From contig JAPKMW010000020.1 of NCBI GenBank assembly GCA_026645575.1, positions 62,001-126,000 on the forward strand: a DNA stretch of 64,000 nucleotides, written 5' to 3'. Both the position numbers and the translations under genes were made by a program. Below, piece after piece: positions 1 to 7,777 of this stretch. The notes beneath the pieces are model-generated. The model did not search any database. It was not told the DNA's origin and worked only from the letters and a program-made list of their open reading frames with translations. The stretch is from Caldilineaceae bacterium. Lineage in GTDB: Bacteria; Chloroflexota; Anaerolineae; Caldilineales; Caldilineaceae. Position 1 is the first letter of the stretch, and each line of letters begins with the position of its first letter.

Positions 1-801
1 AAGGCCAACCCCGACATACAAGTCTATGAAGCCGCGCTGCCTGGCTATGTTGGTCTGGTGATGAACCACCAACGTCCCCAGTTTGCCGACGTGCGTGTCC
101 GCCAAGCCATTGCCCAGGCATTGGATCGGACCGCCCTGGTCAAGGTGTTGGGATCGGCGGCCGCACCGCAACATGCCTTTCTGAACCAGGCCATGACCGC
201 CTATAGCCCGGAAATGGAAAGCTACGCCCAGGAACGCTATCCCTATAATGTCGAAAGCGCCCAAGCTATGCTGACCGAAGCCGGTTGGGCGGATAGCGAT
301 AGCGACGGCATTGTCGAAAAGGAAGGGGCGCCCTTTACGGTCGAATTGCTGGTCAGCGCCAATGATTCAACCGTGCAGTTGGTAAGCCAGGTGATCCAGA
401 GCCAACTGAAGGCCATCGGCATTGATGTGCAGATCAGCCAGCAGGAACCCAAAGCCATGCGCGAGACGATGGTGGCTGGTGACTATGACATGGGCTTTGA
501 CACGATTGGCTGGCCCGACCCCGACATTTTCTCCCTGGCGTTTGTGGCCGGTTTTTGGAATTTCCCCAAATATGACAACCCTGAAGCTGTGGCAAAGCTA
601 GACGCGGCCCGCCACTTTATGGACATCGGCGAACGCAGCGCGGCCTATGCGGAACTTCAGAAAATTTGGCTGGAAGATGTTGTGGAAATTCCCCTGTGGC
701 AGCGTAAGTTTTTTGTCGCCGCCCGCACCTGGGTCAAGGGCCTGGCTGTCAACCCGACGACTGGTCAGCTCTTTTTGAATGATGTGACGATTGAAGAGTA
801 G
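1..801 (+). CDS. Oligopeptide ABC transporter substrate-binding protein, C-terminal part
   Basis: The reading frame is open from the first base of the window, so the N-terminus (signal peptide and first lobe) lies outside. The visible 266 residues match the C-terminal half of family 5 solute-binding proteins (SBP_bac_5, DppA/OppA type). The diagnostic segment FADVRVRQAIAQALDR is followed by the YNVESAQAMLTEAGW helix that closes the peptide-binding cleft. Proteins of this family bind peptides or small amphiphiles outside the membrane and deliver them to DppB/DppC-like permeases. A matching permease pair begins 211 bases downstream on the same strand. Family assignment is secure; the ligand cannot be read from sequence. 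Confidence 0.9.
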   Translation, partial: KANPDIQVYEAALPGYVGLVMNHQRPQFADVRVRQAIAQALDRTALVKVLGSAAAPQHAFLNQAMTAYSPEMESYAQERYPYNVESAQAMLTEAGWADSDSDGIVEKEGAPFTVELLVSANDSTVQLVSQVIQSQLKAIGIDVQISQQEPKAMRETMVAGDYDMGFDTIGWPDPDIFSLAFVAGFWNFPKYDNPEAVAKLDAARHFMDIGERSAAYAELQKIWLEDVVEIPLWQRKFFVAARTWVKGLAVNPTTGQLFLNDVTIEE

Positions 802-990
802 TCGCGTGGTCGTTTGGTCGCGTAGTGTTCTGTCAACGAAGTCTTGATGGTATTTCTCGTAACCACGCTCCGCGTGGTTATGCAGGCTGGACGCTCCGCG
901 TCCGCCTGGGACGCGGAGCGTCCAGCCTGCATTCCGCCGGAGACCGGCGGAACGAGCATCAAACACTACGCGACCAAACGACCACGCGAC
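801..990. repeat. Nested long inverted repeats between transporter genes
   Basis: Outer arms at 801-827 and 964-990 are perfect 27-base reverse complements. Inside them are a 19-base palindrome at 861-879, a 23-base perfect inverted repeat (881-903 with 909-931, 5-base loop) and a short CCGCCGG/CCGGCGG hairpin near 932-952. The structure fills most of the gap between the binding protein and the permeases. It could attenuate or stabilise the transcript, or be a non-autonomous repeat. No coding sequence is seen in the gap. Confidence 0.85.
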
Positions 991-1012
991 CATAACCCAG
1001 CGGACTAATCCC

Positions 1013-1933
1013 ATGCAACACTACCTGATCCAGCGCTTGCTCTTAGCCATCCCTGTTGTCTTGGGGGTGACGATGATCGTCTTTGCGATTCTCTTTTTGA
1101 CGCCGGGCGACCCGGTACGGGCCATGGTGGGCGAACGCGCCGCCGAAGAACGAGTGGAGGAGATTCGGGTGCAACTGGGGTTACATCGACCCTGGCCCGA
1201 ACAATATCTGCGTTGGTTGGGTCGGGTGGCGCAGGGCGATCTGGGTAGCTCAATGGCGGCCAAACGCCCGGTAGCGCAGCTCATCGGCGAGCAACTGCCT
1301 TTCACCTTGCGCTTGACGCTAACGGCCTTTACGCTTGGTGCGCTGCTGGGGGTGATCCTGGGCATGGTAGCCGCGGTGCAGCAAAACCGTTGGCTTGATT
1401 ACCTGATCAGTTACAGTTCGCTCTTCTTTTTTTCCATCCCCAATTTTTGGCTGGGGCTGATGTTAATGCTGGTCTTTGGCCTCTGGCTGCGTTGGACGCC
1501 GCTCGCCGGTTTTCGGGAGAGTGGCGCCCTGATCTTGCCGGTACTGACGATGGCGTTGCCGCTGATTGGCTCGGTGGCGCGGCTGGTGCGTACAGAAATG
1601 TTGGATGTCTTGCGTGCCGAGTATATCAAAACGGCCCAAGCCAAGGGCCTTCACCCCATCTGGATTTTTTATCGTCATGCCCTGCGGAATGCCATGATTC
1701 CTGTGGCCGTGCTGCTCTTTCTCAGCCTCCCCTGGCTGCTGGGCGGTTCTGTTGTCATCGAAACCATCTTTGCCTGGCCGGGCATGGGGCGCTTGATGTA
1801 TCAGGCGTTGACCCAAAAAGATTTCCCGGTTGTCCAGGGCGTTCTCTTGATCATCGCGCTCTGCACGGTGATTGCCAACTTGTTGGGCGATATTGCCACG
1901 GTGCTGCTGGACCCAAGGATCGAACAAGCATGA
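1013..1933 (+). CDS. ABC transporter permease, DppB/OppB type
   Basis: A 306-residue inner-membrane permease. It starts with the typical N-terminal helix (YLIQRLLLAIPVVLGVTMIV) and has six predicted membrane segments. The cytoplasmic EAA loop, EYIKTAQAKGLHPIWIFYRH, would contact an ATPase subunit. Length and order fit DppB/GsiC permeases. It follows a substrate-binding protein, and its stop overlaps the start of the DppC-type gene by 4 bases (ATGA), indicating translational coupling. No ABC ATPase gene occurs anywhere in this window, so energising subunits must lie outside it or be shared. The substrate is unknown; family call is firm. Confidence 0.93.
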   Translation: MQHYLIQRLLLAIPVVLGVTMIVFAILFLTPGDPVRAMVGERAAEERVEEIRVQLGLHRPWPEQYLRWLGRVAQGDLGSSMAAKRPVAQLIGEQLPFTLRLTLTAFTLGALLGVILGMVAAVQQNRWLDYLISYSSLFFFSIPNFWLGLMLMLVFGLWLRWTPLAGFRESGALILPVLTMALPLIGSVARLVRTEMLDVLRAEYIKTAQAKGLHPIWIFYRHALRNAMIPVAVLLFLSLPWLLGGSVVIETIFAWPGMGRLMYQALTQKDFPVVQGVLLIIALCTVIANLLGDIATVLLDPRIEQA

Positions 1934-2859
1934 CCACCTCCACCTCAGTTTCCTCCCACTCCACCTTACCCCAACGCGCAAAGGCGGCGTACCTTGGCGC
2001 GCCCCTGACCTTGTCGGTGCGTAGCCAATGGCAGATCGATTTGCATCGGCTGTGGCGTCACCGGGGCGCCATGCTCGGCTTGTTGCTGCTTGTGCTGCTG
2101 CTGGCGGCGGCGCTGGGCGCACCCTGGCTCGCCCCCTATCCGTATGAGGAGCAACATCTCGATTTCATTCGCGCCGCGCCCAGCGCCCAATTTTGGTTAG
2201 GCGCCGATAGTCTAGGCCGTGATCTCTTGAGCCGGCTGCTCCACGGCGCCCGCCTCGCGCTGTTGATTGGACTGACCGTTGTTGTCATTGAAGTGGCGTT
2301 GGGGGTGCCACTAGGCATGGCCGCCGGCTATTTTCGCGGCCGGCTGGATCTGATCATCAGCACCGTGGCCGACATGGTCTGGGCGTTCCCGCCGCTTGTT
2401 TTGGCGCTGGGGGTGGTGGCCGCCGTGGGGCCGGGACTGTTCAATGCCGTGGTCGCCATTGCCCTGGTCAGTTGGGTACCCTTCACCCGCGTGACACGGG
2501 CCAAGGTGCTGTCGTTACGCCAACGGGATTTTGTCCAAGCGAGCATTGCCATTGGCAGCAGCCACGGACGGATTCTCTGGCGCCATATTTTGCCTAATCT
2601 TGTCGCTACCAATCTGGTATTGGTGAGTCTAACCTTGCCTGGCGCGCTTTTGACAGCGGCGGCCTTGAGCTTTTTGGGCTTTGGTGTGCAACCGCCCACA
2701 CCAGAGTGGGGCGCCATGCTCCAGGAAGGGCGCCCCTATTTACAGGAAGCGCCCTGGCTGACCGCCTTTCCCGGCTTGGCGCTTGTCTTCACCGTGGTCG
2801 GCTTTAACCTCTTGGGCGATGGCTTGCGGGATGTCTTTGATCCGCAACAGAAACAGTAG
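1930..2859 (+). CDS. ABC transporter permease, DppC/OppC type
   Basis: A 309-residue permease. The ATG at 1930 was chosen because it overlaps the upstream stop and gives the standard DppC length; the frame is open further 5' but only as out-of-frame sequence of the upstream gene. It has the N-terminal OppC-type region (LHRLWRHRGAMLGLLLL), the conserved WLGADSLGRDLLSRLL segment, the EAA loop at DFVQASIAIGSSHGRILWRH and the family C-terminus FNLLGDGLRDVFDP. It would form the heterodimeric channel with the upstream DppB-like protein. Confidence 0.93.
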   Translation: MTTSTSVSSHSTLPQRAKAAYLGAPLTLSVRSQWQIDLHRLWRHRGAMLGLLLLVLLLAAALGAPWLAPYPYEEQHLDFIRAAPSAQFWLGADSLGRDLLSRLLHGARLALLIGLTVVVIEVALGVPLGMAAGYFRGRLDLIISTVADMVWAFPPLVLALGVVAAVGPGLFNAVVAIALVSWVPFTRVTRAKVLSLRQRDFVQASIAIGSSHGRILWRHILPNLVATNLVLVSLTLPGALLTAAALSFLGFGVQPPTPEWGAMLQEGRPYLQEAPWLTAFPGLALVFTVVGFNLLGDGLRDVFDPQQKQ

Positions 2860-2924
2860 AGTGGTTGGGTGGGTAGTTGGGTAGTTCGTTTGTTTCCTGG
2901 CTGCCCACCCAACTACCCACTCTC
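2858..2924. repeat. Imperfect inverted repeat after the permease operon
   Basis: TAG stop is followed by a GGTTGGGTGGGTAGTTGGG-type arm and an opposing CCCACCCAACTACCCAC arm. The stem is imperfect, with an indel near its base, and there is no long T-run. It may act as a terminator, and it belongs to the TTGGGTAG/TTGGTTAG repeat style found in other gaps of this block. Confidence 0.6.
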
Positions 2925-2942
2925 GAAAGATGACAGGTTTGC

Positions 2943-3713
2943 ATGAGTACACAACTTTGGTTGCGACGGTTGAAGCCGAATCCGCAAGCGCGGCTGCGGC
3001 TTTTCTGTTTTCACTTTGCCGGCGGCAGCGCCAGCGCCTTTCGCACCTGGCCGGCCCTGCTGGCGGAACACCGACCGGAAGTCGAAGTCTGTGCGGTCCA
3101 GCCACCGGGGCGGGAAAATCGGTTGAATGAAAAGCCCTTTACGCAGGTAACATCGTTGGTGGACGCATTGATCATGGCATTGCGCCCCGAACTGGATCGC
3201 CCTTTTGCCCTCTTTGGTCATAGCATGGGCGCCATTGTCGCCTACGAACTGGCGCAAGCCCTGACCCGGATCGGAACACCGCCCACCCATCTGCTGGTCT
3301 CTGGCCGCCGGGCGCCGGGGACACCGGAACGCTATCCACCCATCCACCCGGCGCCGACCGATGACACCCTATTGCGCGCCATCCAGCAACGCTATGGCAA
3401 CCTGCCGGAACTGCTCTTGCAGGATGCCGAACTCAAGGCGATCTATGCGCCGTTGCTGCGCGCCGACTTTACCTTGGTGGAGAGCTATACACCAAGCACA
3501 TTGACCCCGTTGCCTTGTCCGATCACGGCCTTTGGCGGCGCTAACGATCCCATTGCCACGGAGGCGGAACTGGCGGCCTGGCGCACCGTAACCGAGAGCG
3601 ACTTCGCCCTACACCTGTTGCCGGGTGGTCACTTTTATCTTCAGGAGCAAAGCAGCCCCTTATTAGAACGAGTTGCAATCATCCTTGCTTCTCTGGTAAG
3701 GAATCAGGTATAA
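2943..3713 (+). CDS. Type II thioesterase of polyketide/peptide synthesis
   Basis: A 256-residue alpha/beta hydrolase of the GrsT/TycF thioesterase family. Visible features are the N-terminal LRLFCFHFAGGSASAF oxyanion region, the nucleophile elbow GHSMG with Ser94, the acid in GGANDPI (Asp202) and His230 in GGHFYL. Such stand-alone thioesterases remove aberrant acyl groups from carrier proteins, or occasionally release product. It is closely similar in layout to the thioesterase domain ending the 27391 protein (CFHYAGGSAALF, GYSMGG), which suggests duplication within the locus. It marks the left end of the biosynthetic gene set. Confidence 0.92.
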   Translation: MSTQLWLRRLKPNPQARLRLFCFHFAGGSASAFRTWPALLAEHRPEVEVCAVQPPGRENRLNEKPFTQVTSLVDALIMALRPELDRPFALFGHSMGAIVAYELAQALTRIGTPPTHLLVSGRRAPGTPERYPPIHPAPTDDTLLRAIQQRYGNLPELLLQDAELKAIYAPLLRADFTLVESYTPSTLTPLPCPITAFGGANDPIATEAELAAWRTVTESDFALHLLPGGHFYLQEQSSPLLERVAIILASLVRNQV

Positions 3714-3714
3714 T
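3685..3714 (+). promoter_or_regulatory. Candidate sigma70-type promoter for the 3844 gene
   Basis: TTGCTT at 3685-3690 and a perfect TATAAT at 3709-3714 are separated by 18 bases and overlap the end of the thioesterase gene. The 129-base leader that follows contains an inverted repeat (GATTCAGGAAA with TTTCCTGAATC) before a strong GAGGAGG ribosome site at the 3844 start. Confidence 0.45.
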
Positions 3715-3843
3715 TGTCGTAACTGTTCATGTTCACAATGGGGAGAGACGCGGATTCAGGAAACGCGGCTCGTCTCTCGTCGTGTAAAACCACCTTTCCT
3801 GAATCTGTATCCCTACCATTCGATCAACCAGAGGAGGCGTCAC

Positions 3844-4962
3844 ATGACTGTCAATACAACTGTGGACAATCTGCAAACGGGTGTCAATACGACTGTAGAC
3901 AATCTACAGACAACGATTAATACAACGATGGACAATCTACAAAAGCTGAGCAGCACCACGATCACCCAAGCCGAAAGTTTTGTCACCGAGAACCGTGATC
4001 TGCTAAAGAGCGCCGGTCTGGTCGCCGCTGCCGTCATGATCGGTGGCGTGGGCGGCTATTGGTTGGCGAAGGGCGCTTTCGTGGCCCAAGGGGCGGCGGC
4101 GGCCAAAGGGGGCGCGACTGCTGCCCCCGTGTTCATGACTCAGGGCGCCGCCACTGGCGCAGCAACGCTGCAAAACACCGCCACGTTGCTCAACAGTTCC
4201 ATTGCCGGCGGTACGGCGTTGGTGGATAAGATTGCGGCACTCTTCCAGACCATTTCGGCCAATGCGGCGCCGTTGACCGTTGGTGTAGTTGGTGGTGGCG
4301 CCGCCGGTGTAGGCGCCACCCGCTACCAGGTGCGCCAGGTGAAAGATGCGTTGGCCGAGCAGACCGCCCAAACCGTCGCTGCCGAGGCCGAACGAAGCCA
4401 GTTGGCCGACGCCCTCACCGCCGCCAAAGCGAATTTGGCCGAATTGCAGAGTAAACTGGCGGCATCACCAATCGTACAACCGGCCGTGCAAATGGCGCAG
4501 GATCAATTGGAAGCGATCAAGGGCATTGGCCGCGTCTTTGCCCAAAAGCTCAACGCCGCCGGCATCTACACCTTTGCTGATCTGGCGGCGCAGACGCCCG
4601 AACGCCTGCGCGAAATCATCGGCACAGCCCGCGCCGGTAGCATGGTGCAGCCCGCCGATTGGATTCAACAGGCGCGTCAACGTCTCCAACCGGATGCACC
4701 TGCTACAACAGCGCCTTTAGCCGCAACAAGCACACCGGCGGCAACTACCCCCAGCGCTATCCAGTTGGATCGACTGGAAGCCATCAGCGGCATCACCCCT
4801 GCCATTGCCGCTCGCCTGAATGAGGTCGGCATTCTCACTTATGCCGATCTGGCCGGCCAGTCGGCGGCGCGCATCCAGGAAGCACTCGGCGCCGACAATC
4901 AACAACCGGAAAGCGCCATCGCCGCCTGGCTGGTTGCCGCCCGCAAACTGGTTACGCAGTGA
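3844..4962 (+). CDS. Hendecad-repeat membrane protein with two helix-hairpin-helix modules
   Basis: A 372-residue protein of mosaic design preceded by GAGGAGG. Residues 2-34 are three near-identical 11-residue repeats of the form VNTTVDNLQTT, matched by 33-base DNA repeats. Residues about 55-80 are a glycine-rich hydrophobic segment (AAAVMIGGVGGYWLAKGA), and about 170-215 an Ala/Gln/Glu-rich probable coiled coil. Two helix-hairpin-helix modules follow, at about 220-262 (LEAIKGIGRVFAQKLNAAGI) and 307-350 (LEAISGITPAIAARLNEVGI). Such modules bind DNA or serve as protein contacts. The 11-residue periodicity resembles amphipathic lipid-surface-binding repeats. Function is unknown; it precedes the ParA pair and may belong with it. 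Confidence 0.7.
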   Translation: MTVNTTVDNLQTGVNTTVDNLQTTINTTMDNLQKLSSTTITQAESFVTENRDLLKSAGLVAAAVMIGGVGGYWLAKGAFVAQGAAAAKGGATAAPVFMTQGAATGAATLQNTATLLNSSIAGGTALVDKIAALFQTISANAAPLTVGVVGGGAAGVGATRYQVRQVKDALAEQTAQTVAAEAERSQLADALTAAKANLAELQSKLAASPIVQPAVQMAQDQLEAIKGIGRVFAQKLNAAGIYTFADLAAQTPERLREIIGTARAGSMVQPADWIQQARQRLQPDAPATTAPLAATSTPAATTPSAIQLDRLEAISGITPAIAARLNEVGILTYADLAGQSAARIQEALGADNQQPESAIAAWLVAARKLVTQ

Positions 4963-5051
4963 TTCGTGTTGCGTGATTCGCGACCTGAGCTTGTTGAAGG
5001 CCACGCTTCACGCAACACGCAACACGGTTCACGCAACACGAAAGGCTGTCT
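4963..5051. repeat. ACGCAACACG repeat cluster
   Basis: The gap before the ParA gene is filled with copies of the words CACGCAACACG and CGTGTTGCGTGA in both orientations, plus a CCTGAGCTTGTTGAAGG half-palindrome. An identical 18-base copy (5009-5026) reappears inside the megasynthase gene at 37003-37020, and a related copy lies near 46030-46055. Confidence 0.75.
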
Positions 5052-5804
5052 ATGACCCAAATCATTGCTGTTGTCAGCCATAAGGGCGGAGTGGGGAAGA
5101 CCTCGTTGGTGCAAAATCTGGGCTACGAGTTGGCGCGTCAGCAGCGGCGCGTCCTGCTGGTCGATCTCGACCCGCAGTCCAACTTGACTATTGGTTGCGG
5201 TCTCGACCCTGGCGATGACCGGCCCACCATCTATCACGCCATGATCGAACCGCGTGAAGCGCCTGCCGCCGTTGTTGCGTTACCCCAAGGCGTCGCCCTC
5301 CTGCCGGCCAACCTGGACCTGGCCTTGGCCGAACAGCGCTTTGCCGGTTTTTATGACCGCAATGACAAGCTCAAAGATACCCTGGCGCCGCTGCAAGCCG
5401 CCTATGACTATATTCTGATCGACAGCCCGCCCAATCTGGGCTTTTTTGCCTTTAATGCGTTGACAGCGGCAACCCATGCGCTGATTCCCCTGCAATGTCA
5501 ACCCTACGCCTACCGCGCCCTCGACAACACGCTACACCTGATTCAACTGGTGCAAAAGGGGAACCCGGCGCTGCATCTCAAGGCAATTGTGTTGACGATG
5601 GTGGATCGCCGCCTGACCCTGACCCGCTCGGTAGAGAATGCGGTGCGCAATCGCTTTGGCACCCTGGTGACACAGGCGGTGATTCCCCTTAATGTCGCAG
5701 TGGCGGAAGCAACGTTAGAAGGCGCGTCGGTTGCCCAATATGCGCCCGGTTCCGCGGGTGCGCTCGCCTATCAAGCCCTGGCCGAGGAGTTATATCATGG
5801 CTAA
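5052..5804 (+). CDS. parA: ParA/MinD-family partition ATPase
   Basis: A 250-residue ParA-type ATPase with the deviant Walker A motif KGGVGKT at residues 11-17 (signature Lys11), the A' motif VLLVDLDPQSNLT and Walker B in YILIDSPPN. ParA-like proteins dimerise on ATP, coat nucleoid DNA and position plasmids, chromosomes or protein and lipid cargos such as carboxysomes and storage granules. The next gene starts 8 bases before this stop and encodes a small DNA- or cargo-binding partner. No parS-like repeat array, replication gene or plasmid marker is seen nearby, so a chromosome-encoded cargo-positioning role is a reasonable inference. Chromosomal or plasmid partition remains the alternative. 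Confidence 0.9.
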   Translation: MTQIIAVVSHKGGVGKTSLVQNLGYELARQQRRVLLVDLDPQSNLTIGCGLDPGDDRPTIYHAMIEPREAPAAVVALPQGVALLPANLDLALAEQRFAGFYDRNDKLKDTLAPLQAAYDYILIDSPPNLGFFAFNALTAATHALIPLQCQPYAYRALDNTLHLIQLVQKGNPALHLKAIVLTMVDRRLTLTRSVENAVRNRFGTLVTQAVIPLNVAVAEATLEGASVAQYAPGSAGALAYQALAEELYHG

Positions 5805-6087
5805 GAAATTACAAAATCTGGAAAGCAAACTGGGCAGTTGGACCGATCAGGCCAACCTGACCCGCACGCAAGCCGTCGCTGCCAACCCGGCCACCGAACC
5901 CGTTGCAACGCCACTAACACCTACCCGCGCCAGTTACCCGGTGGCCCGCAGTCTGCTGGATCGGATTGCCGCCGTTGCCGAACAACAGGGGATGGGCCAG
6001 AACGAAGTGGTCGGCCATCTGCTCACCTGGGCGCTGGATCAGGTGGAGCGTGGCGCGTATCAGTTGCCACACTCAAGCAACGAGTGA
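5797..6087 (+). CDS. Small ParA partner with ribbon-helix-helix-like C-terminus
   Basis: A 96-residue protein. The ATG at 5797 overlaps the ParA stop by 8 bases, the usual coupling of parA with its partner gene; the open frame upstream belongs to parA sequence. The N-terminal half is polar and probably flexible. The C-terminal half (YPVARSLLDRIAAVAEQQ, then NEVVGHLLTWALDQV) fits a strand-helix-helix CopG/ribbon-helix-helix fold. In ParA systems such small partners stimulate the ATPase and bind DNA or cargo. Role is inferred from position and fold only. Confidence 0.7.
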   Translation: MAKKLQNLESKLGSWTDQANLTRTQAVAANPATEPVATPLTPTRASYPVARSLLDRIAAVAEQQGMGQNEVVGHLLTWALDQVERGAYQLPHSSNE

Positions 6088-6089
6088 TC

Positions 6090-7415
6090 ATGCTACCATC
6101 GCTTCTACTCTCCCTAGCCGGCGGCGCCTTGGTTGTCGGCTGGCGACAGCAACGGCGGTCCAAACCCCGCTTGATCGATACCTTAGCCCCGATTACGGAG
6201 GTGGATCGCGCAACGCACCGATCCTTTGTCCATTTGTATGCAAGGTCGCCGGAGCAAAACCTGGCGCTTTCTGCCGGCCTGCTGGGGTTGACAACGATTA
6301 GCTATCTGGGACTGCCGGTGTTGCGCTTGATCGCACTGCCAGGGTTGTTCTATTTAGATGGCTATGTTATCCGCTCGGCTTATCTGGAATGGCAAGCCGA
6401 GCGGCGCGTTGGGGTTGCGGCCAGCGATGCTGTGCTGGCCGCCGGCCTGTTAGTCACCCGGCAATGGGGAGCCAATTCACTCTTCACTACGCTCTTTTTC
6501 ACTAGCCATACCCTGCATGTCAAGAGTCTCCAACAGTTGTCCGATACTAGCGGGATGACGGCGCCGGCGAACGATGAAAACGCTGACGTCAACAACCAAC
6601 ACCCCGCCGTGGCGCGACAACCAGATCCGCAAGTCGATCTGGCCAAGCCGCAATGGCAATGGATCGTTGACCAGGGTGCGCTGCCCCTACTGGCCTTAAG
6701 CGCCGTCAGTATGCCCTGGCTAGGCGCCAAACGCGCCTTGGCCGTGCTGCTGACCAATTTTGGCTATGACTATCGCGTCACCGCGCCGATCAGCACGTTG
6801 AGCTATTTGGCAAGCGCCCAAGAACAGGGGATCTGGCTGCGGGACGGCCAGGCCCTGGAAACGCTGCAACAAGTGGACGTGTTGCTTGTAGACGCGACAT
6901 GGGCTGAAGCGGAACAGGCGGGCTTGCAATTCGATCCGACCCTCACCATCATCGTAATCGCTCCTGGCTCGGTTGATCTCGCTGCCCTGATTGTGGAACA
7001 ACAAGCCGCTGGTCACATGATCGCCTATTTGGGATCTGCGCCAATGCCGCCCCTGATCCACGCCCGTCTGGCTTTATGGATCAGCGCTTCTGCTGCGCCT
7101 AACGTAGACATTCGGTTCGCTGCCGACCAACCGGCGCAACTACAAGCCTTGTTAGCCCTGCGCACCGCCCTGTCCGTCAATCGCAAACGAGGGCTTTACC
7201 TGGCCCTGGCGCCTAGCTTGATTAACCTGAGTGGCATCTATTTTCTGCGCTTTGGCGTGATCCCTACCTTGCTGGTAGACTACGGCGGCACAGCAGTAGG
7301 GCTGCTTAACGCGCTTGGGCCACGACTGCGGCACCCCAAGACGCTCCTCTCGATACCCTCACGGGCTGAAGAAAAGAATGAAGACAACGCCAAATTTCCA
7401 TACTTTCCATACTAA
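6090..7415 (+). CDS. P-type ATPase-like pseudoenzyme lacking actuator domain and DKTGT
   Basis: A 441-residue membrane protein. ATG 6090 (or GTG 6084) gives an N-terminus, MLPSLLLSLAGGALVVGW, that matches the start pattern of its intact paralogues at 8522 and 21042. Two hydrophobic pairs correspond to the paralogues' membrane segments. The helix preceding the phosphorylation site is recognisable (GIWLRDGQALETLQQVDVLL), but the phospho-Asp motif reads D268-A-T-W instead of DKTGT. No TGE-bearing actuator domain separates the membrane pairs, and no HP motif or GDGIND follows. The CPC position reads F-G-Y. It cannot be a conventional transport ATPase; it may be a structural or regulatory partner of the active family members. 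The frame is clean, so it is not obviously a decaying gene. Confidence 0.75.
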   Translation: MLPSLLLSLAGGALVVGWRQQRRSKPRLIDTLAPITEVDRATHRSFVHLYARSPEQNLALSAGLLGLTTISYLGLPVLRLIALPGLFYLDGYVIRSAYLEWQAERRVGVAASDAVLAAGLLVTRQWGANSLFTTLFFTSHTLHVKSLQQLSDTSGMTAPANDENADVNNQHPAVARQPDPQVDLAKPQWQWIVDQGALPLLALSAVSMPWLGAKRALAVLLTNFGYDYRVTAPISTLSYLASAQEQGIWLRDGQALETLQQVDVLLVDATWAEAEQAGLQFDPTLTIIVIAPGSVDLAALIVEQQAAGHMIAYLGSAPMPPLIHARLALWISASAAPNVDIRFAADQPAQLQALLALRTALSVNRKRGLYLALAPSLINLSGIYFLRFGVIPTLLVDYGGTAVGLLNALGPRLRHPKTLLSIPSRAEEKNEDNAKFPYFPY

Positions 7416-7466
7416 AGATCAATAATTTGGTAAACTACAAAAAAAACAGTATACAATAATGTTGTT

Positions 7467-7499
7467 TTCATCCCACGTTCAAGCCACGTTCGATTGCCA
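7467..7499 (+). promoter_or_regulatory. 11-bp direct-repeat array, site 1
   Basis: TTCATCCCACG (7467-7477), TTCAAGCCACG (7478-7488) and the weaker TTCGATTGCCA (7489-7499) follow each other with an exact 11-base period. One helical turn per repeat is the arrangement bound by OmpR/SARP-type winged-helix activators. Similar arrays occur near 13318, 17930, 18110 and 23190. Confidence 0.6.
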
Positions 7500-7642
7500 T
7501 CATAGCAAAAATCCCACATTGACGCGGTGACACGTGTCCAGGGTTAGGTGATTCCCGGCAAGTGGGGTCACCATCTTTAAAATGTTTCCAACGTGTAGTC
7601 GAATTGCGTGAGCCATCGTTCCTTTCTACGCCTTAACCCCAT

Positions 7643-7672
7643 CACGCGATCTGTAAACACGCGATCTGTAAA
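7643..7672 (+). repeat. 15-bp tandem duplication
   Basis: CACGCGATCTGTAAA occurs twice back to back (7643-7657 and 7658-7672) upstream of the 7778 gene. It could be a regulator site or a simple slippage duplication. Confidence 0.8.
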
Positions 7673-7777
7673 CAAAAGGTATTGGCAAGACCTAGATAAG
7701 ATTTGTACAAGATGAGTAAGTCGTATAGCAAACCTTGATAAGTATACAGAAAGCTTAATTCACATTTTTCTTTTCCG

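Larger units (their letters stand above)
7416..7777. other. Gene-free AT-rich regulatory gap
   Basis: No convincing gene is seen in these 362 bases. The gap is richer in A and T than the coding sequence around it. It holds an 11-bp direct-repeat array near 7467-7499, a 15-base tandem duplication at 7643-7672, and promoter-like AT-rich words such as GTATACAATAATG near 7449 and TTGATAAGTATACAG near 7735. It probably drives the 7778 and 8522 genes. Confidence 0.55.

Noticed and set aside
801..1012. Short frames in the gap between binding protein and permease
   Set aside because: They are read-throughs of the nested inverted repeats, with no ribosome site or protein-like composition.
1447..1929. 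Possible long N-terminal extension of the DppC-type permease
   Set aside because: The frame is open upstream, but the sequence is just another frame of the DppB gene; ATG 1930 gives the family length and the usual 4-base overlap.
3729..3920. 63-codon frame overlapping the start of the hendecad protein
   Set aside because: It is out of frame with the clear repeat pattern and GAGGAGG-led start at 3844.
7643..7672. CRISPR-like repeat
   Set aside because: Only two adjacent 15-base copies with no spacer between them.
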